From: Methylobacterium planeticum
Lineage (GTDB): Bacteria > Pseudomonadota > Alphaproteobacteria > Rhizobiales > Beijerinckiaceae
Assembly (NCBI RefSeq): GCF_008806345.1
Contig: NZ_VZZJ01000005.1
Location: forward strand, 124,001-188,000
Length of the DNA: 64,000 nucleotides
Direction of reading: 5' to 3'
In this document: positions 34,348 through 41,643 of the stretch, one piece after another
How the letters are laid out: every line of letters starts with the position of its first letter
Position numbering within the stretch: the first letter of the stretch is position 1
Translations under genes and position numbers: made by a program
The notes under the pieces: generated by a model
Database searches by the model: none
Told to the model about the DNA's origin: nothing
Seen by the model: the letters and a program-made list of their open reading frames with translations, nothing else

Positions 34348-34495
34348 CAGGTCGGTTCCTCGCGGTCGCGTGGGTGTGGCGGGCCCGGGCGCGGCGCCGG
34401 CCCGGTTCCGGACAGATAGGGCGCCCGCGCGCCACAGCGAAGCTCGAACCGCCCGCGGCGCGCTGCGCCGTCACCGCAGGGCCGGGGTCACCGGA

Positions 34496-35044
34496 TCAGG
34501 GGAGCACCCAGAGGCAGGCCGGGGCCGATTGCACGCTCAGGCACTCGTAGGGCGCGCCCCCCACCATGGCGCGGTGCTCGACCGCTCCGATCCCGGACCG
34601 GGGCAGGGCGCGGCAGCGCGGCTCCTGCGGCAGGAGGGCCGCCGCGGCGCCGCGATCCTCCGCCGCCCGCGCCATCAGCTGGCGCAGGGCGACGAGCGAG
34701 TCACAAGCGACCACCTCTCCGGCGACCACCCGGCCAGTGCCGCCTTGGCCAATGCGGACTTGGCCAGTGCCGACTTGGCCAGTGCCGGCTTGGCCGGCAA
34801 CCCCTTGCCCGGCAACCCCTTGCCCTGTGACACCTTGCCCGGCGGTCCGGTCCTGCGCCCGCGCCGGAGCGCCCGGCCCGGCGAGGCCGGCGAGCCAGAG
34901 GCCGGCCGCGAGGGCGAGGCCGGCCCGGAGGGCGAGGCTTGCTCGGAGGGCGAGGCTTGCTCGGAGGGCCAGAGCGGCCTGGCGGGCCGGCACGGCCCGG
35001 CGGGCCAGACCGGCCCGGATGGTCGGCACGATCGGACTGCGCAT
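34496..35044 (-). CDS. Exported repeat protein, paralogue A of a four-Cys domain
   Basis: 182 aa from an ATG at 35044. The leader contains an ALRASL hexapeptide repeat encoded by 18-bp units, then a signal-like segment ending APARAQ. Next comes a (GQGVx/GQVGT)7 region encoded by 15-bp tandem units. The C-terminal ~70 residues form a domain with C-x-SLxxLRxLM, EPRCRALPR, APYECLSVQ and PACLWV, matching the neighbour at 35128 position for position. The domain has four Cys that probably form two disulfides in the periplasm. Repeat growth has expanded both leader and linker. Function unknown. Confidence 0.55.
   Translation of the reverse strand: MRSPIVPTIRAGLARRAVPARQAALALRASLALRASLALRAGLALAAGLWLAGLAGPGAPARAQDRTAGQGVTGQGVAGQGVAGQAGTGQVGTGQVRIGQGGTGRVVAGEVVACDSLVALRQLMARAAEDRGAAAALLPQEPRCRALPRSGIGAVEHRAMVGGAPYECLSVQSAPACLWVLP
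34744..34848 (-). repeat. 15-bp coding minisatellite, 7 units
   Basis: Seven degenerate 15-bp units (cttggccagtgccgg-like, then cttgcccggcaaccc-like) within the 34496-35044 gene. They encode five-residue Gly/Gln/Val repeats. Confidence 0.85.
34926..34961 (-). repeat. 18-bp coding repeat, 2 exact copies
   Basis: Two exact copies of cggagggcgaggcttgct plus flanking imperfect copies. They encode the ALRASL leader repeat of the 34496-35044 protein. Confidence 0.8.
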
Positions 35045-35127
35045 GAGGAACCTCCCTGGCGCGCCCTCGGGCGCCGCGCCTCCGGCGGAGCATAGACCGG
35101 GCGCGCCGGCCGGCAGAAGGGCCGGGC

Positions 35128-35553
35128 TCAGCGGCGCAGCTTGTCCGGCGCCGGCCGCCGGGGCGGCTCGGCGGGGGGCGGCTTCACCGGGGTCACCGCG
35201 CCGGCGCGGGTCCACTGGCAGACCTGGGTCCCCTGGAGGCCGATGCAATCATAGGCCTGCCCGTCGAGGGCGACGTGGTCGGCGAGCGCCGAGACCTTGT
35301 CGCGGCTGAGGACGCCGCAGCCGAGGTGGTCGGCCTTCTCGTCGGCGAGGCGGGCGGCGGCGAGGCCCGCATCCCCCTGCGACTGGCGCAGCAGCAGGCG
35401 CAGGTTGGCGAGGGACGGGCAGCCGACCACCGGGCTCGGATCGGGCGCGGCCGCGGCCTTGGCGGGGGCCGCCTTCTGGGCCTCGGCCGCGGCGGGCCCC
35501 GCCAAGGCCGCGGCGAGAGCCAGGACGGTCGCCGGGAGGAGGAGGCTGCGCAT
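35128..35553 (-). CDS. Exported four-Cys domain protein, paralogue B
   Basis: 141 aa from an ATG at 35553. Clean signal peptide (LLPATVLALAAALAGPAAA), then a short Lys/Ala linker and the four-Cys domain: GCPSLANLRLLLRQ, HLGCGVLSR, QAYDCIGLQ and TQVCQWTRAG. It ends with a Pro/Arg tail. Domain order, Cys spacing and LR/W positions match the 34496 gene, so the two are tandem duplicates. This copy lacks the repeat expansion. It lies downstream of the peptide-deformylase-like gene on the same strand (50 bp). Probably periplasmic; function unknown. Confidence 0.62.
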   Translation of the reverse strand: MRSLLLPATVLALAAALAGPAAAEAQKAAPAKAAAAPDPSPVVGCPSLANLRLLLRQSQGDAGLAAARLADEKADHLGCGVLSRDKVSALADHVALDGQAYDCIGLQGTQVCQWTRAGAVTPVKPPPAEPPRRPAPDKLRR

Positions 35554-35603
35554 GGGCCTGCCTATCACGCCCGGTCGCGGCCCCGCCATCACCCCGCGCC
35601 CCA

Positions 35604-36119
35604 TCACGGCGCCTCCGGCCGCGCGTCGCGCCGGAGCTTGGCGTAGCGCTTCAGCGCCCGCTCCCGCCGCAGCCGCGACAGGCGCTCGAGCCAGAAGATG
35701 CCGTCGAGCTGGTCGATCTCGTGCTGCAGGCAGGCGGCGCGGAACCCCTCCGCCTCGTCCTCCCGCTCCGCCCCCGCGAGGTCCCGGTAGCGGATCCGGA
35801 CGGCGCGGGCCCGCTCCACGGTCTCGGCGACGCCCGGCATCAGGACGCTGCCCTCGGTGCCCGCGGCCCGCTCCGGCGAGGCCCAGACGATCTCCGGATT
35901 GACGTAGACGTGGTGCGGCGCGCCGGGCTCGAGCCGCAGCACCACCAGCCGCAGCGGCCGGCCGATATGGGGCGCGGTCAGCCCGACCGCCTGCGCGGCG
36001 TCGAGGGTGTCGCGGATGTCGAGGGCGAGCTCGCGCAGGGCCTCGTCGAAGACCAGGACGGGCTCGGCCCGCGCGCGGAGGCGGGGATCCGGAAAGTAGA
36101 TCAGCGGTCGGGCGGGCAC
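35604..36119 (-). CDS. Peptide deformylase-like protein lacking the ligand Cys
   Basis: 171 aa, the usual deformylase length. The fold is clear (PARPLIYFPDPRLRARAEPV at the start). Motif 3 is intact as QHEIDQLDG (H133, E134, D136-region HExxD). Motif 1 reads VGLTAPHIG where functional enzymes have GLAAxQ (Gln replaced by H51). Motif 2 reads EGSVLMPG where EGCLS supplies the metal-binding Cys (replaced by S91). Such Cys-to-Ser 'deformylase-like' copies occur in alphaproteobacteria beside a canonical def elsewhere. Activity is doubtful, or the metal site is different. fmt is not adjacent, unlike true def loci. Confidence 0.82.
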   Translation of the reverse strand: MPARPLIYFPDPRLRARAEPVLVFDEALRELALDIRDTLDAAQAVGLTAPHIGRPLRLVVLRLEPGAPHHVYVNPEIVWASPERAAGTEGSVLMPGVAETVERARAVRIRYRDLAGAEREDEAEGFRAACLQHEIDQLDGIFWLERLSRLRRERALKRYAKLRRDARPEAP

Positions 36120-36276
36120 GAAACGGGGCTCCGGGAGGCGGGGATCGATTCAGGGGTCGTGCTGCGGCGCAGCGGGGAAAGCATTCCGGCGGATTTCATC
36201 CACGCGGGAGGCCTGATCTGGATTTGTTCAACAGAATAGGGCCGTTCAGCATGAACAATTCATATGATTTGTTCCG

Positions 36277-36301
36277 GGAACGATCGTCGCCGGGCGGTGT
36301 T
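36277..36301 (+). promoter_or_regulatory. EcfG-type general-stress promoter
   Basis: GGAAC at 36277-36281, exactly 16 bp, then TGTT at 36298-36301 (consensus GGAAC-N16/17-cGTT). It is 28 nt upstream of the ATG at 36330. The best EcfG match noticed in the intergenic regions. Confidence 0.45.
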
Positions 36302-36329
36302 GGGACGGCAACCTTTCGAGGAGAAACGC

Positions 36330-36578
36330 ATGAAGACCCTGCTCGCCGGAACCGTGATCGCCCTCTCCCTCGCCGGCCTCGCCCCGGCCTCCGCCCAGCG
36401 CATCGACATCGGCCCGGGCGGCCCCAGCGTCGACCTCCGCTCCCGCGGCGAGCGCGAGCGCGACTACCGCCGCGAGGAATACCGCCGCGACCGCGACGAC
36501 GACCGCCGCCTCTACCGCTCGCAGCGCTACGACGACGATCGCCGCGGCCGCAACGAACGCCGCGGCTACGGCTACTGA
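36330..36578 (+). CDS. Small exported Arg/Asp-rich protein, probable stress gene
   Basis: 82 aa with a strong GAGGAGA ribosome site. Signal peptide MKTLLAGTVIALSLAGLAPASA, then an unusual mature part built of mixed charge (RERDYRREEYRRDRDDDRR) with Tyr, ending RRGYGY. Such RDRDYRRE-type short exported proteins are common in rhizobia and methylobacteria. They look intrinsically disordered and may bind metals or protect envelope components. The EcfG-type promoter just upstream suggests induction by general stress. Confidence 0.65.
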   Translation: MKTLLAGTVIALSLAGLAPASAQRIDIGPGGPSVDLRSRGERERDYRREEYRRDRDDDRRLYRSQRYDDDRRGRNERRGYGY

Positions 36579-36783
36579 TTCGAGGACGCCGAATCGCCAC
36601 CAGATCGGAGACGGGCCGGGCGACCGGCCCTCTTCTTGCGGCCGGTCATCACGTTCCCGTGTCATCGCAGGGCGCGGCGGAAATTTTCCCCGCCGTCCCC
36701 GATCTCTCCCGACGCCTCCCCCTTGTGCAACGCGGCAGACAGGGATAGGGACAATCCCGCAAACCAGTCGGGAGAAAGTGGCA

Positions 36784-37197
36784 ATGAGCCTTCGTGTTTC
36801 CAGCAGCTTCGCGGCGCTGATCATCGCCGTGTCGACCCTCGCGGCCCCCGCCGTCCTCGCCAAGCCGGTGAGCGGCGCCGGCGCGATCAAGATGATCGAT
36901 ACTGACAACGACGCCACGATCGACATGAAGGAAGTCGAGGCCGTGGCCTCCGCGACCTTCGATCGCCTCGAGAAGGACGCCGACGGCACCCTCGACGCCA
37001 AGGAGCTGAAGGGCCGCCTCAGCAAGGCCGGCGTCAAGCAGGCCGACCCGGACAGCGACGGCACCCTCGACAAGAAGGAATACCTCGCGGCCGTGGCCGC
37101 GCGCTTCAAGGCCGCCGATCCGGACAACGATGGCACCCTCGACGCCAAGGAACTCCAGACCCCCGCCGGCAAGGCCCTGCTCGCGCTCATCCGCTAA
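36784..37197 (+). CDS. Exported EF-hand calcium-binding protein
   Basis: 137 aa from an ATG at 36784 (GTG at 36778 is a poorer start) with GGGAGAAAG before it. Signal peptide (FAALIIAVSTLAAPAVLA). Four EF-hand loops: 39-50 (DTDNDATIDMKE), 63-74 (EKDADGTLDAKE), 88-99 (DPDSDGTLDKKE) and 112-123 (DPDNDGTLDAKE). The last two have full ligand sets; the first lacks the usual Gly at position 6, and the second starts with Glu instead of Asp. Likely a periplasmic calcium or lanthanide binder. Acidic EF-hand-type proteins in methylobacteria include the lanthanide-binding lanmodulin, whose loops carry Pro at position 2. Here loops 3 and 4 have D-P-D starts, which is noteworthy. Confidence 0.85.
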   Translation: MSLRVSSSFAALIIAVSTLAAPAVLAKPVSGAGAIKMIDTDNDATIDMKEVEAVASATFDRLEKDADGTLDAKELKGRLSKAGVKQADPDSDGTLDKKEYLAAVAARFKAADPDNDGTLDAKELQTPAGKALLALIR

Positions 37198-37223
37198 GCG
37201 CGATCCGATCGACCCCCGGGACG

Positions 37224-37257
37224 AAGCCCGCTTCCGCGACGAGCGGAAGCGGGCTTT
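37224..37257 (+). terminator. Rho-independent terminator between EF-hand gene and tamB
   Basis: Perfect 14-bp stem (aagcccgcttccgc / gcggaagcgggctt) with a 5-nt loop and a short T-run (TTTCT). It serves the EF-hand gene and, on the other strand, could serve convergent tamB. The best terminator in the window. Confidence 0.85.
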
Positions 37258-37287
37258 CTGCTGGGCGCATGCACCGCGCGTTCTGGT

Positions 37288-40200
37288 TCAGTACTCCCAT
37301 TCCGCCCCGACGCCGACGGCGGTGCGCCCATCGCTGCCGGCCTCGCCCTGGATCCTCACCCGGCGGGTCACCTCGTAATCGACGGTGGCGGCCGTATCGG
37401 CGGGCTTGGCGCCGGCCTTCACGCCGACGCTGAGGCGGTCGCTCAGGTAGCGCGAGGCACCGACCGCCGGACCGCCGCTCGCCCCCGTCGAGACATCGAG
37501 GCTATCGAGGCCGAGCCCCTTGCGCGCCTCCTCGAAGACGTCGATGCCGCCGGCGCCGCCGGAGAGCTGCGCCACCCCTTGCGCCAGCTGCAGCGCCTGA
37601 AAGGCCGAGAGCTTGCCCGCCGCCTTCTTGAACAGCAGGCGCGACAGCACCTCGTCCTGCGGCAGGCTCGGATCCGAGGTGAGGACGAAGGCCGGCTGGT
37701 TGGCCGGTCCCGTCACGGCGACCCGGGCCGTGACCTCGGCGGCCTTTGTCTCGGCCGCGAAATCGAGGTCCGGCGCCGTCAGCTCGCCCCCGAAGGTGAG
37801 GCGTCCCCGCGTGAAATCGAGGCGCTGGCCGATGATGCTGAGGCGCCCGCGCCGCATCTCGAAGGCGCCGATCGCCCGCGGGTCGCGCGAGGATCCGGTG
37901 AGCCGCAGGTCGCCGCCGAGTTCGGCATCGATGCCGCGCCCGCGCACGAAGATGCGGTTCGGCGCGTGGACGGCGACGTCGAGGGTCGCGTCGAAGGGCG
38001 CGGCGGCAACGCCGCGGCGTCGCCCGATCGCGGCGACCTGCGCCTCGCGCTCCGACGACCGGCCGAGCTTGGCCCGGAGTTCCGGCGGCGTGTTGACCCT
38101 GCGGATGCCGGGCAAGGGCTGGACCGTCGCGGGTAGGCGATCGGGCACCGACACATCGATCGAGACCACGTCGACCCGTCCCGTCACCCGCGGCGTGCGG
38201 GCGAGCGGCCCGCTCAGCGCGAGGTTCAGGCTCGCGACGGCCGTCATCAGCGGGCTCGCGACGAGTTCCGCCCGATCGCCGACGAGGGTGAGCATGCCCG
38301 GAAAGCCGGCCTCGGGGGCGATGGCGACGCGGCCCGCGGCCCGCAACGTCCCGCCATTGCGGGTGGCGGCCGTCAGGTGCTCCAGCACGATCGTGTCGCC
38401 GCGCCCGGTCGCCCGTCCCTCGATCCCGGTGAGGCGGATCCCCTGAAGCGGGTCTGTGAAGCTGCCGCCGGTGAGCGTGGCGCCGCCCTCCACGCGGGGG
38501 GCGGCGAGCGTCCCGGTGACGCCGGCATCGAAGACGACGCGCCCCGTAACCCGCTGCCCGCCGGCGCTCAGGAAGCTGTTCGCGAGTGCCGCCTCGAGCG
38601 TGCCGCGGGCCTTGAGGGCGAGGGCGCCCTCCGCCTCGATCGGCAGCGAGCCGCTCACCGTCATCTCGATGCCACGCCCCGCCGAGACGCGTCCGTCGAG
38701 GCCGGCGCGGCCATCCGCAAGGGTGCCGCTCGCGCGCGCCTCGATCGGTGGGAGGCCGGCCTTGCGGGTTTCCGGTGTGACGAGACGATTGACCGTCAGG
38801 GCGTAGCGGCCCTCCGGGCGGCTGGCATCGCCGCGCATCTCCGCCTCGCCCTCGAGGGTGCCGCTCAGGGCCAGGCCCGGGCTCGCGATGCGGGCGAGCG
38901 ACAGGGGAAGCGCACGGATGCCGAGCTTGAGATCGAGACGGTCGCCCGCCCGGCCCGAGAGGTCGAGGCGCCCGCCGCCGGCGTTGATGCTCAGCCCCTC
39001 GATCAGGGCGCTCCCCTGATCGAGGGTGATCGTCGCCGGCCCCGCGAGCGCCAACCGGTCGCCCCCGCGCGCCGCCACGAACCGCGACAGCTCGATCCGG
39101 ATCCGCTCCGCCGGGATCAGGCGCGCGGCCCCGTCGAGGTCGAAGCCGCGGGCCTTGGCCCTCACGGTCACGTCGCTCGCGGCCGGCGTGCCGACCGCGG
39201 CGAGGCGCACCGTGTCGAGGCTCTCGCCCGCGGCGACCACGCGGTCGGCGTCGAGGTGCCCGTCGATGACCGGAGCCTTCCGGAGGTCATGCCCCCGCAG
39301 GTCCGCGTCGAGGCGCGCGAGCCCGATGTCTCCGACCCGGATCGTCCCAGCCTTCGCGCGGAGGACCGCATCCTGGCGCCCGCCCGCGCGGGTCAGGGTG
39401 AGGCCGGCCTCGACGGTGCCGGCCATCGGCCTGAGGGCGACGGCCGACAGGTCGTCGAGATTGGCCGCCGCGACGGTGAGCAGCCCCTCCACCAGTCCCG
39501 TCCCGGCCTCGATCGCGGCGTGACCGTCGATCACGGCCGAGCCGAGGCGGACGGCGAGACGATCGAGGGACCAGTTCTGCGCGGACGGGCGGGCGAGGTG
39601 CACATCGCCCTGGAGCGGCTTCCCGCCGATCGATCCACCGAGGCGCAGGGTGCCGTCGAGGGCACCCGTCAGGTCGCGGATCGTGGTGTCGACGCGCAGG
39701 TCGCGGATCGGACGTCCGAGGGCGGTGGCCTCGGCGGCGCTCAGCGTGGCCGCCAGATCGGGCCGCGCCAGGGTGCCGGTGAGGCGGCCATCCAGGGTGG
39801 CGCGGCCGGCGAGGGTCCGGTCGAGGGCGGAGAGATCCTTGAGGTCGAGGTTGAGGCGGGTGTCGGCGAGCCGCGCGGTGGCGCGGCCGTCGAGGCGGGC
39901 GATCATCTGGGCGCCCTCGAGGCGCACGCCCTCGAACGCGTACCCGTCGTAGACCTGAGACAGGCGGCCGGTGAAGTGCGGGCTTCGCCCGAGCAGGCGG
40001 TCGACGGGCGGCGCGCCGAGGGCGAGATCCTGAGTGCGCAGGTCGACATCGGCCGTCACGGCCTTGCGGGCCGGGTCGCCGCTGAGGATCGCCTTCGCCG
40101 AGAGACTGCCCGCGAGGGCACGGTCGGCGAGCCGCGAATAGGCACCGAGATCGGGCAGGCGCGCCTCGAGCGTTCCGGTCAGGGTATTCTGGCCGAGCCG

Positions 40201-41643
40201 GCCGGCATAGCTCACCTCGGCGGTCGGCCCGGCGATGCGCAGGCGCGAGACGGCGAGCGTGCTGTCGGGCTCGATCGTCCCTCGCAGGGTCAGGACAGCG
40301 TGCGAGCCGAGAGCACCGGCGAGCGCCGGATCGGCCAGGGCAAGGCCCTCGACCCGGGCATCCGCGCTCAGGGCGAAGCGGCTCGCGGCTTCCGTCCCTG
40401 CGGGCTCGGCCTGCACGCTCGCCTCGATCCGATCGAGCCGGCTGTCGCGCGTGCGGAGACCCGCTGCCTTGAGCGCGCCGCGCACTTGCGGACGCACGAG
40501 CGGTCCCTTCAGGCTGCCGTCGAAGACGAGGCTCTGCAGCTCTGTCTCGGCGGCCTTCGTCACGCCGCCCTCGGTCGGGACGGCGCGCGCCGACACGGTG
40601 AAATCGGCCACGCGGTCGGCGCTGAGGCTGCCGCGCGCGTCGAGACGGGCCGTGCGCGAGGTGAGCTCGAGGCGGTCGATGCCGAGACTGCCGCTGTCGG
40701 AGAAGCGTAGGGAGCCGCCGAGCTGGGTCGTGCCCGAGAACACGGCGGCGGCCGGGCCCGGCAGCAGGCCCTCGATGCGCGAGGCGAGGTCGAGGCTGAG
40801 GCGGCGCTCCGCCCCGACGCGCGAGATCTTCGCGCCGCCCTTGGCTCCGATGCTCTCGCCCGCATCGAAATCGAGGCGGGCATTCCAGGCGTCGAGGGTG
40901 CCGCGCCCGTCGAGGTCGAGGTTGATCGGCGGGGTACCCGGCACGTTCAGCCCCTTCGAGAGCAGTCCGCCGGCGGGCTCCGTCAGCGTTGCCTTCACCT
41001 CGAGGCGCTCGCCCTTCGGCACGAACAGGAGCCGCGCCGCGAACTGGCCGGCGGCGTCGAGCCGGCGGATGCCGAGATCGAGGTCGAGACCTTCGGCGGG
41101 TGCGCCGAGCTTGACCTTGCCCTCCGCCTCGAGGCGGGCGGGCTGACCCGCGACCGCCTCGCCGAGAACGAGGTCCGCGAGGCGGAAGCCCTTGATCTCG
41201 ACCTTCACGGGCAGGTCCGGCAGCAGCGACCCATCGGGTTCCGGGGTGTCCGCGACGGGGGCGGGCTGGGGGCGGCGCATCACCTCGAGGCGGCCGAGTT
41301 CGAGGCTGTCGATCTCCAGGCGCCCCGACAGGAGCGCGAGCCGGCGCCAGACGATGCGCGCCCGGTCGAGCTTCAGCCAGACGCCGTCCCGGTCGCTGAT
41401 CGCCACGTCCCGGATCGTCGCGTCCGAGGAGAGCGCGCCGTCGACCGCTCCGATCGCGACGCGGGAGCTCGGCGTCGAGAGGGCCTTCGACAGGAGGCCG
41501 CCGAGCACCGACTTCTCGCCCTCGTCGGCCGCGCGGGACGAGCTCGCGGCCCCGAGGCAGGCCGCGAGGACGAGCGCGCACAGAGCCGCGCTCAACGCTC
41601 GGCCGCGGCTCGCGCGGCGGGACAGCATGCGGAAAGGAGCCAT
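37288..41643 (-). CDS. tamB: Translocation and assembly module inner-membrane protein TamB
   Basis: 1451 aa. An N-terminal membrane/signal anchor (ALSAALCALVLAACLGAASS) is followed by a very long repetitive beta-strand region, the lipid-groove body typical of AsmA-like TamB. The C-terminal DUF490 domain (from about residue 1100) ends with an aromatic GAEWEY motif, as needed to engage an Omp85 partner. TamB bridges the periplasm and works with TamA in outer-membrane protein insertion and phospholipid transport. The ATG at 41643 overlaps the tamA stop codon (TGATG), so translation is coupled. An open frame continues upstream into tamA but is a shadow of the tamA gene. Length is near the E. coli size (~1260 aa) but somewhat larger. 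Confidence 0.92.
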   Translation of the reverse strand: MAPFRMLSRRASRGRALSAALCALVLAACLGAASSSRAADEGEKSVLGGLLSKALSTPSSRVAIGAVDGALSSDATIRDVAISDRDGVWLKLDRARIVWRRLALLSGRLEIDSLELGRLEVMRRPQPAPVADTPEPDGSLLPDLPVKVEIKGFRLADLVLGEAVAGQPARLEAEGKVKLGAPAEGLDLDLGIRRLDAAGQFAARLLFVPKGERLEVKATLTEPAGGLLSKGLNVPGTPPINLDLDGRGTLDAWNARLDFDAGESIGAKGGAKISRVGAERRLSLDLASRIEGLLPGPAAAVFSGTTQLGGSLRFSDSGSLGIDRLELTSRTARLDARGSLSADRVADFTVSARAVPTEGGVTKAAETELQSLVFDGSLKGPLVRPQVRGALKAAGLRTRDSRLDRIEASVQAEPAGTEAASRFALSADARVEGLALADPALAGALGSHAVLTLRGTIEPDSTLAVSRLRIAGPTAEVSYAGRLGQNTLTGTLEARLPDLGAYSRLADRALAGSLSAKAILSGDPARKAVTADVDLRTQDLALGAPPVDRLLGRSPHFTGRLSQVYDGYAFEGVRLEGAQMIARLDGRATARLADTRLNLDLKDLSALDRTLAGRATLDGRLTGTLARPDLAATLSAAEATALGRPIRDLRVDTTIRDLTGALDGTLRLGGSIGGKPLQGDVHLARPSAQNWSLDRLAVRLGSAVIDGHAAIEAGTGLVEGLLTVAAANLDDLSAVALRPMAGTVEAGLTLTRAGGRQDAVLRAKAGTIRVGDIGLARLDADLRGHDLRKAPVIDGHLDADRVVAAGESLDTVRLAAVGTPAASDVTVRAKARGFDLDGAARLIPAERIRIELSRFVAARGGDRLALAGPATITLDQGSALIEGLSINAGGGRLDLSGRAGDRLDLKLGIRALPLSLARIASPGLALSGTLEGEAEMRGDASRPEGRYALTVNRLVTPETRKAGLPPIEARASGTLADGRAGLDGRVSAGRGIEMTVSGSLPIEAEGALALKARGTLEAALANSFLSAGGQRVTGRVVFDAGVTGTLAAPRVEGGATLTGGSFTDPLQGIRLTGIEGRATGRGDTIVLEHLTAATRNGGTLRAAGRVAIAPEAGFPGMLTLVGDRAELVASPLMTAVASLNLALSGPLARTPRVTGRVDVVSIDVSVPDRLPATVQPLPGIRRVNTPPELRAKLGRSSEREAQVAAIGRRRGVAAAPFDATLDVAVHAPNRIFVRGRGIDAELGGDLRLTGSSRDPRAIGAFEMRRGRLSIIGQRLDFTRGRLTFGGELTAPDLDFAAETKAAEVTARVAVTGPANQPAFVLTSDPSLPQDEVLSRLLFKKAAGKLSAFQALQLAQGVAQLSGGAGGIDVFEEARKGLGLDSLDVSTGASGGPAVGASRYLSDRLSVGVKAGAKPADTAATVDYEVTRRVRIQGEAGSDGRTAVGVGAEWEY

